A DNA stretch of 64,000 nt from Actinoallomurus sp963799975 (GTDB lineage Bacteria; Actinomycetota; Actinomycetes; Streptosporangiales; Streptosporangiaceae): assembly GCA_963799975.1 (NCBI GenBank), contig CAWCZF010000006.1:372001-436000 (forward strand), in the 5' to 3' direction. This document shows positions 32,213 through 41,286 of this stretch, piece after piece. A program made the translations under genes and the position numbers. Below the pieces are notes generated by a model. That model searched no databases. It was not told the DNA's origin and saw nothing but the letters and a program-made list of their open reading frames with translations. Positions within the stretch are counted from its first letter, which is position 1. Every line of letters begins with the position of its first letter.

Positions 32213-34156
32213 ATGACCGCCGCGACGACAACCGTCATGGCGCCGCCGGCCGTCGATCCCGCGGTCCAGGCGGTGCGCGACTACCTGGCCGCACACGGCC
32301 TCCCGGCCGAGCCGGACGGCGGCGGCCCGCTCTACGTCGACGTCGGCGTGCTCGGGCTGCCGGGCAGGACCGAGACCTGGCACGGCGCCGGCGACGCCGA
32401 TGCCGTCCTGCCGGTGCGCCTCTACGCCGGAACGGTCCTGGTCGGACCCTGTTTCCGCGGCGACGGCCGCCCCTGCGTCATCTGCCTGCAACGGCGCTTC
32501 GTGAGCGTGCGCCCGCTGGAGGAGCGCGACGCCATCGACCACGGGCTCGACAGCTACACCGCCGGAGTCGACCCGCAGCTCAGCCCGTTCGCGCTGGAGG
32601 CGATCCGCCGCCTCGTCGAGGCGCTGGGCACCGCGGACGCCGGCCCGGTCGCCGACGTGTACGAGCTGCACCTGGCCGACCTGACCGTCACCCGCCGCGC
32701 GCTCGTCGCCGACTCGGAGTGCCCGTCCTGCGCGTCCCCGCGGCCGGACACCGCCGAGGCCGCCGTCGTACGGCTGGAGGAGCGGCACAAGCCCGCGCCG
32801 GCGGAGTATCGCCTGCGCTCGGTCGAGGAGCTGGACCTGCCGGTCGCCCCGTACGCGAACCCGGTCTGCGGCACCGTGACCGGCTCGCTGCTGCCGGCGT
32901 ACCAGTGCACGGCGACGGCGCCGGTCAGCGGCTTCTTCCGGGTCCGCAGCCGCTATGACTACCACGAGATGTGGTGGAGCGGGCAGGCGCAGAGCCTGTG
33001 GCACAGCGAGCGCTACGGCCTGCTCGAAGGGCTGGAGCGCTACGCGGGCCAGTTCCCGCGCGCACGTGCCGCCGACATCTTCGACAGCTACCAGAACCTC
33101 GCGCCGGACGCACTCGACCCGCGCGCCTGCGGCGAGTACGCGCCGGAGTTCTACGCGCACCACGCCGACTTCTACGCGCCGTTCGACCCCGCCACCCCGA
33201 TGCACTGGACCTGGGGCCACTCGCTGCGCGACGACAAGCCGATCCTGGTGCCCGAGCAGCTCGTCTTCTACCTCGACCGCCGGCCGTACAAGAAGTTCGT
33301 GCAGGAGTGCTCGAACGGCTGCGCCAGCGGGAGCTGCGTCGAGGAGGCGGTGCTGCACGCCATGCTGGAGCTGCTCGAACGCGACGCGTTCCTGCTCGCC
33401 TGGCACGGCGCGGCCCGGCTGCCGGAGATCGACCTCACGAGCTGCCGCGACCCGCGGATCCGTTTCATGCAGGACCGGATCGCGCGGCTCGGGTACGGCA
33501 TGCGGCTGTTCGACATGCGGGCCGACCTGCCGGTGCCCACGGTGATGGCGGTCGCCGAGCGCCGCGACGGGCGGCCCGGCACGCTCTGCTTCGGCGCGGG
33601 CGCGGGGTTCGAGCCCGAGGACGCGGTGCGGTCGGCGATGTCGGAGACCGCCTCGTACGTGCCCGGGTTCGACGAGCGGGTCGGCGCGCGCGAGCCGCTC
33701 CTGCGGCAGATGGTGGACGACTACTCCCTGGTCCACGAGCTGGCGCACCACTCGGGCCTGTACGGCCTGCCGGAGATGGCCGAGCACGCGGACTTCCTCT
33801 TCGACGCGCCGCGAAAACGGTCCGTGGACGCCCTGTACGACGGCTGGCTCGGCGAGCGGCCCGGCGGCCTGGACCTGTCCGACGACGTGCGTTTCCTGAC
33901 CGAGCGGTTCGCCGCGCTCGGCAGCGACGTGATCGTGGTCGACCAGACCTGCCCCGAGCAGGAGCCGATCGGGATACGCACGGTCAGCGTGATCGCGCCC
34001 GGCCTGATCCCGATCGACTTCGGCTGGGAACGGCAACGGGTCCTGCACCACCCGCGACTGCGCGCGTTCCTCGACGGCGACCTGGACACGGTCCACGGGC
34101 CGGAATCGGGCTACGGCGCGACCGGCTTGCACCCCCGGCCCCACCCGTTCCCATGA
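32213..34156 (+). CDS. YcaO cyclodehydratase (azoline-forming)
   Basis: The protein has 647 residues and begins at an ATG 9 nt after AGGAGG. The N-terminal 200 residues form a partial ThiF/C-protein-like region with CVIC (89-92) and CPSC (171-174), a likely zinc site. The YcaO domain contains the nucleotide-binding Glu motifs SERYGLLEGLERYAGQF (266-282) and SGSCVEEAVLHAMLELLERDAF, then GAGFEPEDAVRSAMSE. It ends in PHPFP, the C-terminal PxPxP typical of azoline-forming YcaO proteins. It uses ATP to activate amide bonds so that Cys, and probably some Ser/Thr, side chains cyclise to azolines, in complex with the ThiF-like protein. The stop overlaps the start of the dehydrogenase gene (ATGA). Confidence 0.92.
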   Translation: MTAATTTVMAPPAVDPAVQAVRDYLAAHGLPAEPDGGGPLYVDVGVLGLPGRTETWHGAGDADAVLPVRLYAGTVLVGPCFRGDGRPCVICLQRRFVSVRPLEERDAIDHGLDSYTAGVDPQLSPFALEAIRRLVEALGTADAGPVADVYELHLADLTVTRRALVADSECPSCASPRPDTAEAAVVRLEERHKPAPAEYRLRSVEELDLPVAPYANPVCGTVTGSLLPAYQCTATAPVSGFFRVRSRYDYHEMWWSGQAQSLWHSERYGLLEGLERYAGQFPRARAADIFDSYQNLAPDALDPRACGEYAPEFYAHHADFYAPFDPATPMHWTWGHSLRDDKPILVPEQLVFYLDRRPYKKFVQECSNGCASGSCVEEAVLHAMLELLERDAFLLAWHGAARLPEIDLTSCRDPRIRFMQDRIARLGYGMRLFDMRADLPVPTVMAVAERRDGRPGTLCFGAGAGFEPEDAVRSAMSETASYVPGFDERVGAREPLLRQMVDDYSLVHELAHHSGLYGLPEMAEHADFLFDAPRKRSVDALYDGWLGERPGGLDLSDDVRFLTERFAALGSDVIVVDQTCPEQEPIGIRTVSVIAPGLIPIDFGWERQRVLHHPRLRAFLDGDLDTVHGPESGYGATGLHPRPHPFP

Positions 34157-35799
34157 GCGCGATCGAGGAGGAGGCCGGGGCGATGTCCTCCCTGCGAGCC
34201 TGGGACCAGGACCGGGTGCGTACCGTGCACGACTACGCCGAGACGGTGTTCTACCGCGGCCGGGTGCCGATGGAGCCGGTCGGCTTCCAGACGAACTGGC
34301 ACGACCAGCCGTCCAAGCACAAGACCTACCTCGGCGTGCCGCGGCTGCCGCTGCCGCCGGGCCTGCCGGACCTGGGCCCGGTGAGCGGCGCGCTGACCGG
34401 CGACGCCGCGGACGGCGCGGCCTGGACGCTGGACTCGGTGGCCACGCTGCTGCGGCTCTCGAGCGGCCTGCTGGACCGGCGGCTGCGCATCGGCTGGAAC
34501 CAGGACATCGACACGCGCATCAACTACGAGGACGCGCTGTGGGGCCGGGCCAGCGCGTCCGGCGGCGGCATGTACCCGCTGGAGACCTACTGGGTGACCG
34601 GCGGCTCCGGGCCGCTGACGCCCGGGGTGTACCACTACTCCACCGCGCACCACGGCCTCGAACGCCTCCTCACCGGCGACGTGACCGGCCGGGTGCGCGA
34701 GGCGCTCGGCGCCGACCCGTACACCGACCAGTTCCTGCTCGTCTCGGTGCGCTTCTGGAAGAACTCCTACAAGTACAACAGCTTCTGCTACCACGTCGTC
34801 ACCCAGGACGCGGGGGCGATGCTCGGGTCGTGGGAGCTGGTCGCACGCGGCCTCGGGCGCCGGCTGCACCGCGCGCTGTGGTTCGCCGACGAGCCGCTGA
34901 ACGCGATGCTCGGCCTGAGGACGCTGGATGAGAGCGTGCTGGCCGTGGTGCCGCTGCCGTGGGACGGCGGCGGCGCGCCCGCGCCCGCGTCGGCTGGATC
35001 TGGTGGATCCGGCGGCGTGGGCGACCGGCCCTTCTTCGAGCGCTCACGCGAGATCCTGCGGTTCGAGCAGGTCGAGCGGGTGCATCTGGCCACGCTGCTC
35101 GACGAGGCACCGCCGCGCCCGGTCGCGACCGCCGAGAGCCCCGTCGTCCCCGTGGACGTACCGGACGGGACCTACGTCCCGCTGCCGCCGGCGTCCGCGG
35201 GCGAGGAGGAGCTCGGGCAGGTCATGCGCCGCCGGCGCTCCAGCTTCGGATCGTTCACCGCGCAGCCGCCGCTGAGCCTGGCGGAGCTGGGCACGGTGCT
35301 CGCCGGCGCCTCCTCGGCGCGGCGCTACTCCGCCGACGTCAAGTCCGCCGACGCGCCGCTGACCGGCCTGTACGTCCTCGCGAACCGCGTCGGCGGCCTC
35401 GCCTCGGGCACCTACGCGTACGAGGCGGGCGCGCACCGGCTGCGGACCATCGAGGAACGCGAGCTGGGTGAGTTCCTCCAGCGGTCCTACTACCTGACCA
35501 ACTACAACCTCGACCAGGTCGCCGCGGTGGTGGCCATCTCGGCCAACCTCGACTCCGGCCTGAGCCTGTACGGCAGCCGCGGCTACCGGGTGCTCAACAC
35601 CGAGGTCGGCGCGGTCGCGCAGACCGCGTACGTGGCCGCCTGCGCGGCGGGCGTCGGGTGCGGCGCGGTGCTGGGCTTCGACAACATCGCCGTCGACGAG
35701 AGCGTCGGCCTGGACCGTACGGACGAACGCACGTTCCTGTTCCTCCTGCTCGGCCACGAACGCACCGACCCCGCCGACTTCGACTACCGGCTGGTCTGA
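34153..35799 (+). CDS. SagB-type azoline dehydrogenase, tandem nitroreductase fold
   Basis: The ATG at 34153 overlaps the YcaO stop, giving 548 residues. The protein holds two nitroreductase-like halves. The first has YEDALWGRASASGGGMYPLETYWVT and VYHYSTAHHGLERLL. The second (from about 350) has MRRRRSSFGSFTAQPPLSLAELGTVLAG, GLYVLANRVGGLASGTYAYEAGAHRL and AYVAACAAGVGCGAVLGFDN. SagB-family enzymes use FMN to oxidise thiazolines and oxazolines to aromatic azoles. The RRRSS helix and the GxYPLETY strand are flavin and substrate-channel markers. Duplicated SagB proteins are common in actinomycete azole peptide clusters. Its presence argues for aromatic azoles in the product. Confidence 0.85.
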   Translation: MSAIEEEAGAMSSLRAWDQDRVRTVHDYAETVFYRGRVPMEPVGFQTNWHDQPSKHKTYLGVPRLPLPPGLPDLGPVSGALTGDAADGAAWTLDSVATLLRLSSGLLDRRLRIGWNQDIDTRINYEDALWGRASASGGGMYPLETYWVTGGSGPLTPGVYHYSTAHHGLERLLTGDVTGRVREALGADPYTDQFLLVSVRFWKNSYKYNSFCYHVVTQDAGAMLGSWELVARGLGRRLHRALWFADEPLNAMLGLRTLDESVLAVVPLPWDGGGAPAPASAGSGGSGGVGDRPFFERSREILRFEQVERVHLATLLDEAPPRPVATAESPVVPVDVPDGTYVPLPPASAGEEELGQVMRRRRSSFGSFTAQPPLSLAELGTVLAGASSARRYSADVKSADAPLTGLYVLANRVGGLASGTYAYEAGAHRLRTIEERELGEFLQRSYYLTNYNLDQVAAVVAISANLDSGLSLYGSRGYRVLNTEVGAVAQTAYVAACAAGVGCGAVLGFDNIAVDESVGLDRTDERTFLFLLLGHERTDPADFDYRLV

Positions 35800-35828
35800 G
35801 GCCGCCGGACCCTTAGAGGAGGACCACG

Positions 35829-38546
35829 GTGTCACCCACCGGAACGGCAACGCCGCCGGCACAGGTTGTGGCCGTCTATGACTGGCGACTCGCCGAGCCG
35901 TTCATGCTGCGGGTGGCCGGCCTGCCCTTCGACACCGTGGCGGCACTGGAGTTCACCGGCACCGTGGAGTGGGCGAACGCCGTGCTCGCCGCCGAGGACG
36001 CGGCGGTCGCCGCGCGCGAGAGCCTCGCCGAGCCGCTCACCGACGCCGTCGGGCGGTGCACCGACGACGCCGTACGCCGGCTGCTCGTCGGGCTGCGGCG
36101 CGACGTGTTCAACCTGCGGCCCGTACGCGAGGGTCCGGCCGCGGAGGCCGCGGCCGCCGCGCTCGGCCCCGGAGACGCCGCGACGCTGGCCGGGCTGGTC
36201 CAGAGCACGCGCCTGCTCCAGGAGCTGCGCGCGGCGGGAGACGAGGTGCTCGCCGCGGAGCTGGCCGACCGGCGCGCGGTGCTGGGACGGCTCGCGCACG
36301 AGCCCGGCCTGCGCCTCGGCCTCCAGCTGTCCTCGCCGTCGCTGGACCGGTACGCCGACCGCTACCTGCCCGCGCCGGGCGAGCGGCCGGGCAAGCGCGC
36401 CCGCCGGGTCGAACGCTCCCTGCTGGAGTACCTGTTCCGCACCGCGTGCAAGACGAGCCCGTTCAGCACGCTGACCTCGGTCAGCGTCGGCACGTTCCGC
36501 GACGGCGCGGGCGCGGCGCTCGCCGTACGCCTCGCCGACGACGCCAAACGCAGCGCCGTACGGCTCAACATGGCCGCGCTGGACCGGCTGTCCGCGACCG
36601 TGCTGGCCGATCCCGCGCTGCGCGCCGACCTGCCGGTGCGTGCCACCGGCGGCTGGCAGGAGCACGAGGACGTGGTGCGCTACCTGCGCCGGTCGCGCGC
36701 CGGCGCGGAGGAGGACGCGGGCGCCAAGGTCGACGCACTGCGCGAGACCCTGTTCTTCCTGCCCTCCGGGCAGCTCCTCACCGACGTCCTCACCGAGGTC
36801 TCCGGCGCGGGCCCGGTCCGCGTACGCGACCTGGTCGACCGGCTCTGCGCGCTGGTCAAGCGTGACCGCGCGGACGTCGAGACCTACGTCGGCCACCTGC
36901 TGCGCCTGGGCCTGCTGGAGACGCCCGACCTGAAGCTGGACATCCACGCCGCCGATCCGCTGGCCGGCTACCGCGCCGGGCTGCTGGCGCTGGACCGGCC
37001 GTGGGCGGACGCACTGGCCGGGCGGCTCGCGGCGGTCGCCGGGGCCGTGGACCGCTTCGGCACGGCCGGGCTTGACGAACGGCGGCGGCTGCTCGGCGTC
37101 GTACGCGACGAACTGGTCGCGGCGCACGCCGGCCTCGGCGCGGCGGAGGCGTCCGCGCCCGCCACCCTGGTCTATGAGGACACCGCGCCGCGCGACGCCG
37201 ACGTGGCCGCCGACACCGGGATCTGGGAAGAGGCGCTCCTGCCGGACCTGCGGCGGCTCAGCGGGATGATGCCCGCCTTCGACACGAGCCTGCTGCGCCG
37301 CCTGGTCACCCACGGTTACTTCCGCATCCGGCACGGCGAGACCGGCCGGTGCGATGACTTCCTGACCTTCGCCCACGAGTTCCACCGCGACTTCTTCGAC
37401 AACTTCAGCCAGCGGCTGATGCGGCACCGCAGGTTTCCGGACGGCGGTGGGTACGCGCCGCACGACAACTGGTTCCGCCAGCCGGAGCTGACCGCGCTGG
37501 ACGACGCGCGCCGTTCGGTCGCCGACCACCTCGCCGAGGCGTACCGCGCGCTGCCGGCCGACGCCGCCGAGCTGGTGCTGGACGAGGGCTTCCCCGGCCG
37601 TGTCGCCGAGGCGCTGCCGGCCGGGCTCGGCGCGCTCCAGCCGCGCTCGTACTTCCTCCAGGTCGCCGACGACGGCGCGAGCGAGCCCCGCGCCGTCGTC
37701 AACCGCGTCTACTCCGGGCTGACGCTGCTGTTCTCCCGGTTCGCCCACCTGTTCCAGGGCGAGGGCGACGCGGACCTGGCCGCCCGGCTGCGCGCGGTGC
37801 TGCGGTCGGTGCGGCCGCCGGGCGCGGTCTTCGCCGAGCTGAAGGGCGGCTACGACGCCACCAACCTCAACCTGCACCCCGCCGTGACCGACTACGAGAT
37901 CGTCTGCCCCGGCGAGGTCAGCGGCCGTCCCGAGGAGGCGCGGATCGGCGTCGAGGACCTGTCGGTCCGCGAGGAGGCCGACCGGCTCGTGCTGCGGTCC
38001 AAGCGTCTCGACGTCGAGGTCATCCCGGTCTACCTCGGCTTCCTGCTGCCGGGCGCGCTGCCCGAGGTGCAGCAGGTGCTGCTGAACTTCTCCTACACCG
38101 GCATGGCGCAGCTCGACCTGTGGTCCGGCACGGGCGTACCGCAGCCGGAGGAGGACGTCGTACGGCTGCCGCGGATCCGGTACGGCTCGGTGGTGCTGTC
38201 GCGGCAGCAGTGGAGCCTGCGCGCCGAGCACGCGCCGCAGCGGCGGCCCGGCGAGGGCGACGCGGCCTGGTTCCTCGACTGGCAGCGGTGGCGGCGCGAG
38301 CACGGCGTGCCGCGCCGGGTGTTCCTGACGACGCCGTCGTCGGGGGAGTACAAGCCGCTCTACGTCGACTTCGACTCCTACTTCTGCCTGACGCTGGTGG
38401 ACGCGATGGTCCGCGACAACCCCGGCGTGCTGGTGCTGACCGAGATGCTGCCCGGCCCGGACGAGCTGTGCGTGCGCCACGAGGGCCGCGGCTACGTCAC
38501 CGAGCTGACCGTGGAGATCGACGGGGTACGGAAGGACGCACCGTGA
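35829..38546 (+). CDS. LanB-like dehydratase, tRNA-Glu-dependent glutamylation subunit
   Basis: A GTG at 35829 follows AGAGGAGG and the protein has 905 residues, the usual size for stand-alone glutamylation subunits (GodF/TbtB type). The conserved block FRTACKTSPFSTLTSVSVGTF is near residues 203-223. Later family blocks include LVTHGYFRIRHGETGRCDDFL, FHRDFFDNF, NRVYSGLTLLFSRFAHLF, YDATNLNLHPAVTDYEI and the C-terminal RVFLTTPSSGEYKPLYVDFDSYFCLTLVDAMV. Such enzymes transfer Glu from tRNA-Glu onto Ser/Thr of the precursor before elimination to Dha/Dhb. The elimination domain is encoded separately in the next, overlapping gene, as in goadsporin and thiopeptide systems. Confidence 0.88.
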   Translation: MSPTGTATPPAQVVAVYDWRLAEPFMLRVAGLPFDTVAALEFTGTVEWANAVLAAEDAAVAARESLAEPLTDAVGRCTDDAVRRLLVGLRRDVFNLRPVREGPAAEAAAAALGPGDAATLAGLVQSTRLLQELRAAGDEVLAAELADRRAVLGRLAHEPGLRLGLQLSSPSLDRYADRYLPAPGERPGKRARRVERSLLEYLFRTACKTSPFSTLTSVSVGTFRDGAGAALAVRLADDAKRSAVRLNMAALDRLSATVLADPALRADLPVRATGGWQEHEDVVRYLRRSRAGAEEDAGAKVDALRETLFFLPSGQLLTDVLTEVSGAGPVRVRDLVDRLCALVKRDRADVETYVGHLLRLGLLETPDLKLDIHAADPLAGYRAGLLALDRPWADALAGRLAAVAGAVDRFGTAGLDERRRLLGVVRDELVAAHAGLGAAEASAPATLVYEDTAPRDADVAADTGIWEEALLPDLRRLSGMMPAFDTSLLRRLVTHGYFRIRHGETGRCDDFLTFAHEFHRDFFDNFSQRLMRHRRFPDGGGYAPHDNWFRQPELTALDDARRSVADHLAEAYRALPADAAELVLDEGFPGRVAEALPAGLGALQPRSYFLQVADDGASEPRAVVNRVYSGLTLLFSRFAHLFQGEGDADLAARLRAVLRSVRPPGAVFAELKGGYDATNLNLHPAVTDYEIVCPGEVSGRPEEARIGVEDLSVREEADRLVLRSKRLDVEVIPVYLGFLLPGALPEVQQVLLNFSYTGMAQLDLWSGTGVPQPEEDVVRLPRIRYGSVVLSRQQWSLRAEHAPQRRPGEGDAAWFLDWQRWRREHGVPRRVFLTTPSSGEYKPLYVDFDSYFCLTLVDAMVRDNPGVLVLTEMLPGPDELCVRHEGRGYVTELTVEIDGVRKDAP

Positions 38547-39559
38547 ATCCGGAATGGCTGAGCTTCCACGTCTTCTACGCCGCCAATTCCAACCCGATCC
38601 TGGTCGAGGGCGTGACGCCGGTGATCCGGCGGCTCCGCGACGAGGGCCTGATCGAGCGCTGGTTCTTCATCCGCTACTGGCTGGAGGGGCCGCATGTGCG
38701 GATCCGGGTGCTGCCGCGGCGCGCCGAGGACACCGAACGCGTACGCGCCGAGGTCACCGAGGCGCTGCGTGCGGTGCTGGCGCGACGCCCCGCACTCTAT
38801 GAGGCCGACCGCGACGCCAGCGGCGAGCTGTTCAAGCGCATGTACCTCGCCGAGTACAGCGAGGAGCGGTGGAACGCCGAGTACGGCACGGACGGCGAGA
38901 TGCCGTATCGGGACAACAACAGCGTCCACGAGATCGCCTACGTGCAGGAGCTGGACCGCTACGGCGGCCCGGCCGGGATGGCGCTGTCGGAGTGGCACTT
39001 CGAGAAGTCCAGCGACCTGATCCTGCGGATGCTCGCGACCGGCAACGTGCACATGCGCACCGTCCTGCTCGGCCAGACCGTGCAACTGGACATGGCCCTG
39101 TGCTTCGCCTTCCTGCCCGGTGAGGCGGCGGTCGCGGAGTTCCTGGAGAACTACCGCGTCTTCTGGGAGACCTCCTACCAGGAGCCGAGCACCGAGCAGC
39201 ACGAGACGTTCGACCGCAGCTTCGCCCGGATGCGCGACCGGCTGCTGGAGCGGCTCACGCGCGTACGCGAGGCCGTGCGCGACCCGTCGGCGGCCGTCGG
39301 CCTCGAACGCGAGTGGGCCGAGCACTGCGTCGAGCTGCGGGACCGCGCCGCCGCGCTGGCACGCGCCGGGGAGCTGAGCTTCCGCGACGGCACGGTCACC
39401 GACCCCGGCGTCGCGCTGCCGATCCTGCTCAGCTCCTACGTCCACATGACCGCGAACCGGCTCGGCGCGAGCATCCTGGACGAGATCTACCTCGCCTACG
39501 TCAACCGGCACGCCGTAGGTGAGCTCGGCGTGCTGGGCGAGCGCCCGGTGCCCGCGTGA
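38543..39559 (+). CDS. LanB elimination-domain protein (thiopeptide-type)
   Basis: A GTG at 38543 overlaps the preceding stop (GTGA), giving 338 residues. Diagnostic blocks are WLSFHVFYAANSNPILVEGVTPVIRRL, RWFFIRYWLEGPHVRIRVLP, VQELDRYGGPAGMALSEWHFEKSSDLIL and YVHMTANRLGASILDEIYLAY. These match the C-terminal SpaB/Lant_dehydr_C family that removes the glutamyl group to leave dehydroamino acids. Pyridine synthases of thiopeptide pathways belong to the same superfamily, but the intact RYGGP...F.SSD segment fits an eliminase better. Only one such protein is encoded here, so [4+2] pyridine formation is not supported by this operon alone. Confidence 0.82.
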   Translation: MNPEWLSFHVFYAANSNPILVEGVTPVIRRLRDEGLIERWFFIRYWLEGPHVRIRVLPRRAEDTERVRAEVTEALRAVLARRPALYEADRDASGELFKRMYLAEYSEERWNAEYGTDGEMPYRDNNSVHEIAYVQELDRYGGPAGMALSEWHFEKSSDLILRMLATGNVHMRTVLLGQTVQLDMALCFAFLPGEAAVAEFLENYRVFWETSYQEPSTEQHETFDRSFARMRDRLLERLTRVREAVRDPSAAVGLEREWAEHCVELRDRAAALARAGELSFRDGTVTDPGVALPILLSSYVHMTANRLGASILDEIYLAYVNRHAVGELGVLGERPVPA

Positions 39560-40797
39560 GCGCGGAGGCGCCGCCCGAGATGGGCGCGGCGGCCCTGGCC
39601 GCCACGCCGGCGCTGCGCGAGGACGTCGTGCTCGGTCCCGGGCTGCGCCACGGCGGCGGCGTCGTCCACCACGTCAAGGACCCGAGCACCGGCTGGTTCT
39701 ACCGTGTCGGGCCGCGCGAGTACTTCATCATGTCCCGGCTCGACGGCCGCCACACGCTGGGCGACATCGCCGTCGAGTACCTCGGCGCGTTCGACCGGCG
39801 GCTCGGCCAGGAGCACTGGGCACAGATCTTCACCATGCTCGGCACCCGGCAACTGCTCGCCGGCGCGGCCGAGCCCGCCGCGTTGTCACGGCTCGCGGAC
39901 GCGCACGCCGAACGCGCGCGCGCCGACCGCTCGCCGATGCGGCGGCGCGCCGCGCTGTTCCACCCGGACGCGTGGTGCGCGACGATGGCCCGGCGGCTGC
40001 GCTGGGCCTACACCGCCTGGTTCGCGGCGCCGGCCCTGCTCGCGGTGCTGGCCCTGGAGGTGTTCGTGGCCGTCCACCTCACCGGGCTGGCCGCCGACGC
40101 CCGCGCCGGCGCCGGCCTGTGGTGGTCGGTACCCACCGGGCTGGCCGGCCTGTGGGTCATCGCCGCCCTGCACGAGGCCGCACACGGTGTGACCTGCAAG
40201 CACTTCGGCGGCACCGTGCCCGAGATCGGGGTGATGTGGCGGTTCCCGATGTTCGCGCCGTACTGCAAGACCGACGACGTCGTGCTGTTCCACCGGCGGC
40301 GCGCGCGAGTGCTCACGGCGTTCGCCGGGGTGTTCGTCAGCCTGCTGGCGCTGCTGCCGGTGCTGGCCTGGTGGGCGCTGTCGGCCGGGCACCCGGTCGG
40401 CCGCGGGCTCGCCGCCGGGCTGCTGCTGTTCGGCAGCGTGACCGCATGGCTCAACCTGGTGCCGCTGTTCCAGCTCGACGGCTACCACATGCTCGCGCAC
40501 GCGCTGCGGGCCGGTGACCTGCGCACCGAGACGGTCCGCTACGCGGGCCTGGTGCTCCGCCGCGACCCGCGCCGCCTCGCGTACGGCCGCGCGGACCGGT
40601 GGATCTACGGCGTGTACGGGACGGTGTCGGCGGTGGCGCTCGCCGGCGGGTACGTGGCGCTCTGCGCGTTCTGGTTCGTCTCCCTGGACCGCTGGGCCGG
40701 GCCGTGGATCGCGGCCGCGGTGCCGGCCGGCGTGACCCTCCTCGTCCTCGGTTTCCTCGCGTACGCGCGGCGGCGCGCCTCCTCGGCGCGGCAGTAG
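39556..40797 (+). CDS. RRE-containing membrane zinc protease (M50-like)
   Basis: The GTG at 39556 overlaps the eliminase stop. The 413-residue protein starts with a PqqD/RRE-like domain of about 90 residues (STGWFYRVGPREYFIMSRLDGRHTLGDIAVEYLG). About six membrane helices follow. The metalloprotease motif HEAAH lies near 206-210, in a helix preceded by LWVIAALHEAAHGVTCKHFGG, and the partner motif LNLVPLFQLDGYHML supplies Asp near 308, as in site-2 proteases. Proteins of this layout occur beside many actinobacterial RiPP genes. Leader removal at the membrane, perhaps coupled to release, is the best guess. It is the last gene of the operon, and no ABC transporter follows. Confidence 0.8.
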   Translation: MSAEAPPEMGAAALAATPALREDVVLGPGLRHGGGVVHHVKDPSTGWFYRVGPREYFIMSRLDGRHTLGDIAVEYLGAFDRRLGQEHWAQIFTMLGTRQLLAGAAEPAALSRLADAHAERARADRSPMRRRAALFHPDAWCATMARRLRWAYTAWFAAPALLAVLALEVFVAVHLTGLAADARAGAGLWWSVPTGLAGLWVIAALHEAAHGVTCKHFGGTVPEIGVMWRFPMFAPYCKTDDVVLFHRRRARVLTAFAGVFVSLLALLPVLAWWALSAGHPVGRGLAAGLLLFGSVTAWLNLVPLFQLDGYHMLAHALRAGDLRTETVRYAGLVLRRDPRRLAYGRADRWIYGVYGTVSAVALAGGYVALCAFWFVSLDRWAGPWIAAAVPAGVTLLVLGFLAYARRRASSARQ

Positions 40798-40832
40798 CGC
40801 CGGGCCCGCGGGCGGCGGCATGATTGCCGGGC

Positions 40833-40849
40833 GCGAGCACGGTGCTCGC
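40833..40849. terminator. 17-bp inverted repeat after the RiPP operon
   Basis: GCGAGCAC and GTGCTCGC flank one G, 36 bp after the protease stop codon and 18 bp before the next start. It could end the RiPP transcript or act as an operator for the F420-type nitroreductase gene. Confidence 0.35.
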
Positions 40850-40866
40850 CCGCCAGGGAGCCGCTC

Positions 40867-41286
40867 ATGTCGACCCGACGACGGCTGGCCCGGTTCAACC
40901 GGGTGTTCGCCAACCGCCTCATCGGCCGCACCGTCTCGGCGATGCCCGGGTTCGGCGCGGTGCTCCACGACGGCCGCAGCTCGGGGCGGCGCTACCGCAC
41001 TCCCGTGATGGTCTTCGGCGGCGGCGACCGCTACGTACTGGCGCTGCCGTACGGCGCGGACTCCGACTGGGTGCGCAACGTCCTCGCCGCGGGCGGCTGC
41101 GACCTGCTGACCGGCGGGCGCGCGATGCGCATGGCCGAGCCGCGGGTCTACGCGGACGCCTCGCGTAGCGACGTGCCGGCGCCCGTACGCGCGGTGCTGC
41201 GGCGGCTCGGCGTCACCGAGTTCCTGGCGCTGCGGCCCGCGCCGCCGTCGCCCCGCTTAGCGGACCAGAAGGAGAGCCCCACGTGA
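40867..41286 (+). CDS. Deazaflavin (F420)-dependent nitroreductase-family protein
   Basis: This 139-residue protein starts at an ATG behind AGGGAG. It has the split-barrel layout of the DDN family: VLHDGRSSGRRYRTPVMVFGGGDRYVLALPYGADSDWVRNVLAAGGCDLLTGG. The DGRxSGxxYRTPV strand and the P-YG-DSDWVRNVxAA block are diagnostic for F420-binding members. Such enzymes reduce unsaturated or nitro substrates with F420H2. It directly follows the RiPP operon on the same strand (70 bp), so a role as tailoring reductase is conceivable but not shown. Its stop overlaps the start of the hydrolase gene. Confidence 0.75.
   Translation: MSTRRRLARFNRVFANRLIGRTVSAMPGFGAVLHDGRSSGRRYRTPVMVFGGGDRYVLALPYGADSDWVRNVLAAGGCDLLTGGRAMRMAEPRVYADASRSDVPAPVRAVLRRLGVTEFLALRPAPPSPRLADQKESPT

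Noticed and set aside
31851..32231. Minus-strand frame with Leu/Gln repeats opposite the precursor gene
   Set aside because: It is the antisense image of the Ser/Cys codon repeats and hairpins; it lacks a start signal and any family resemblance.
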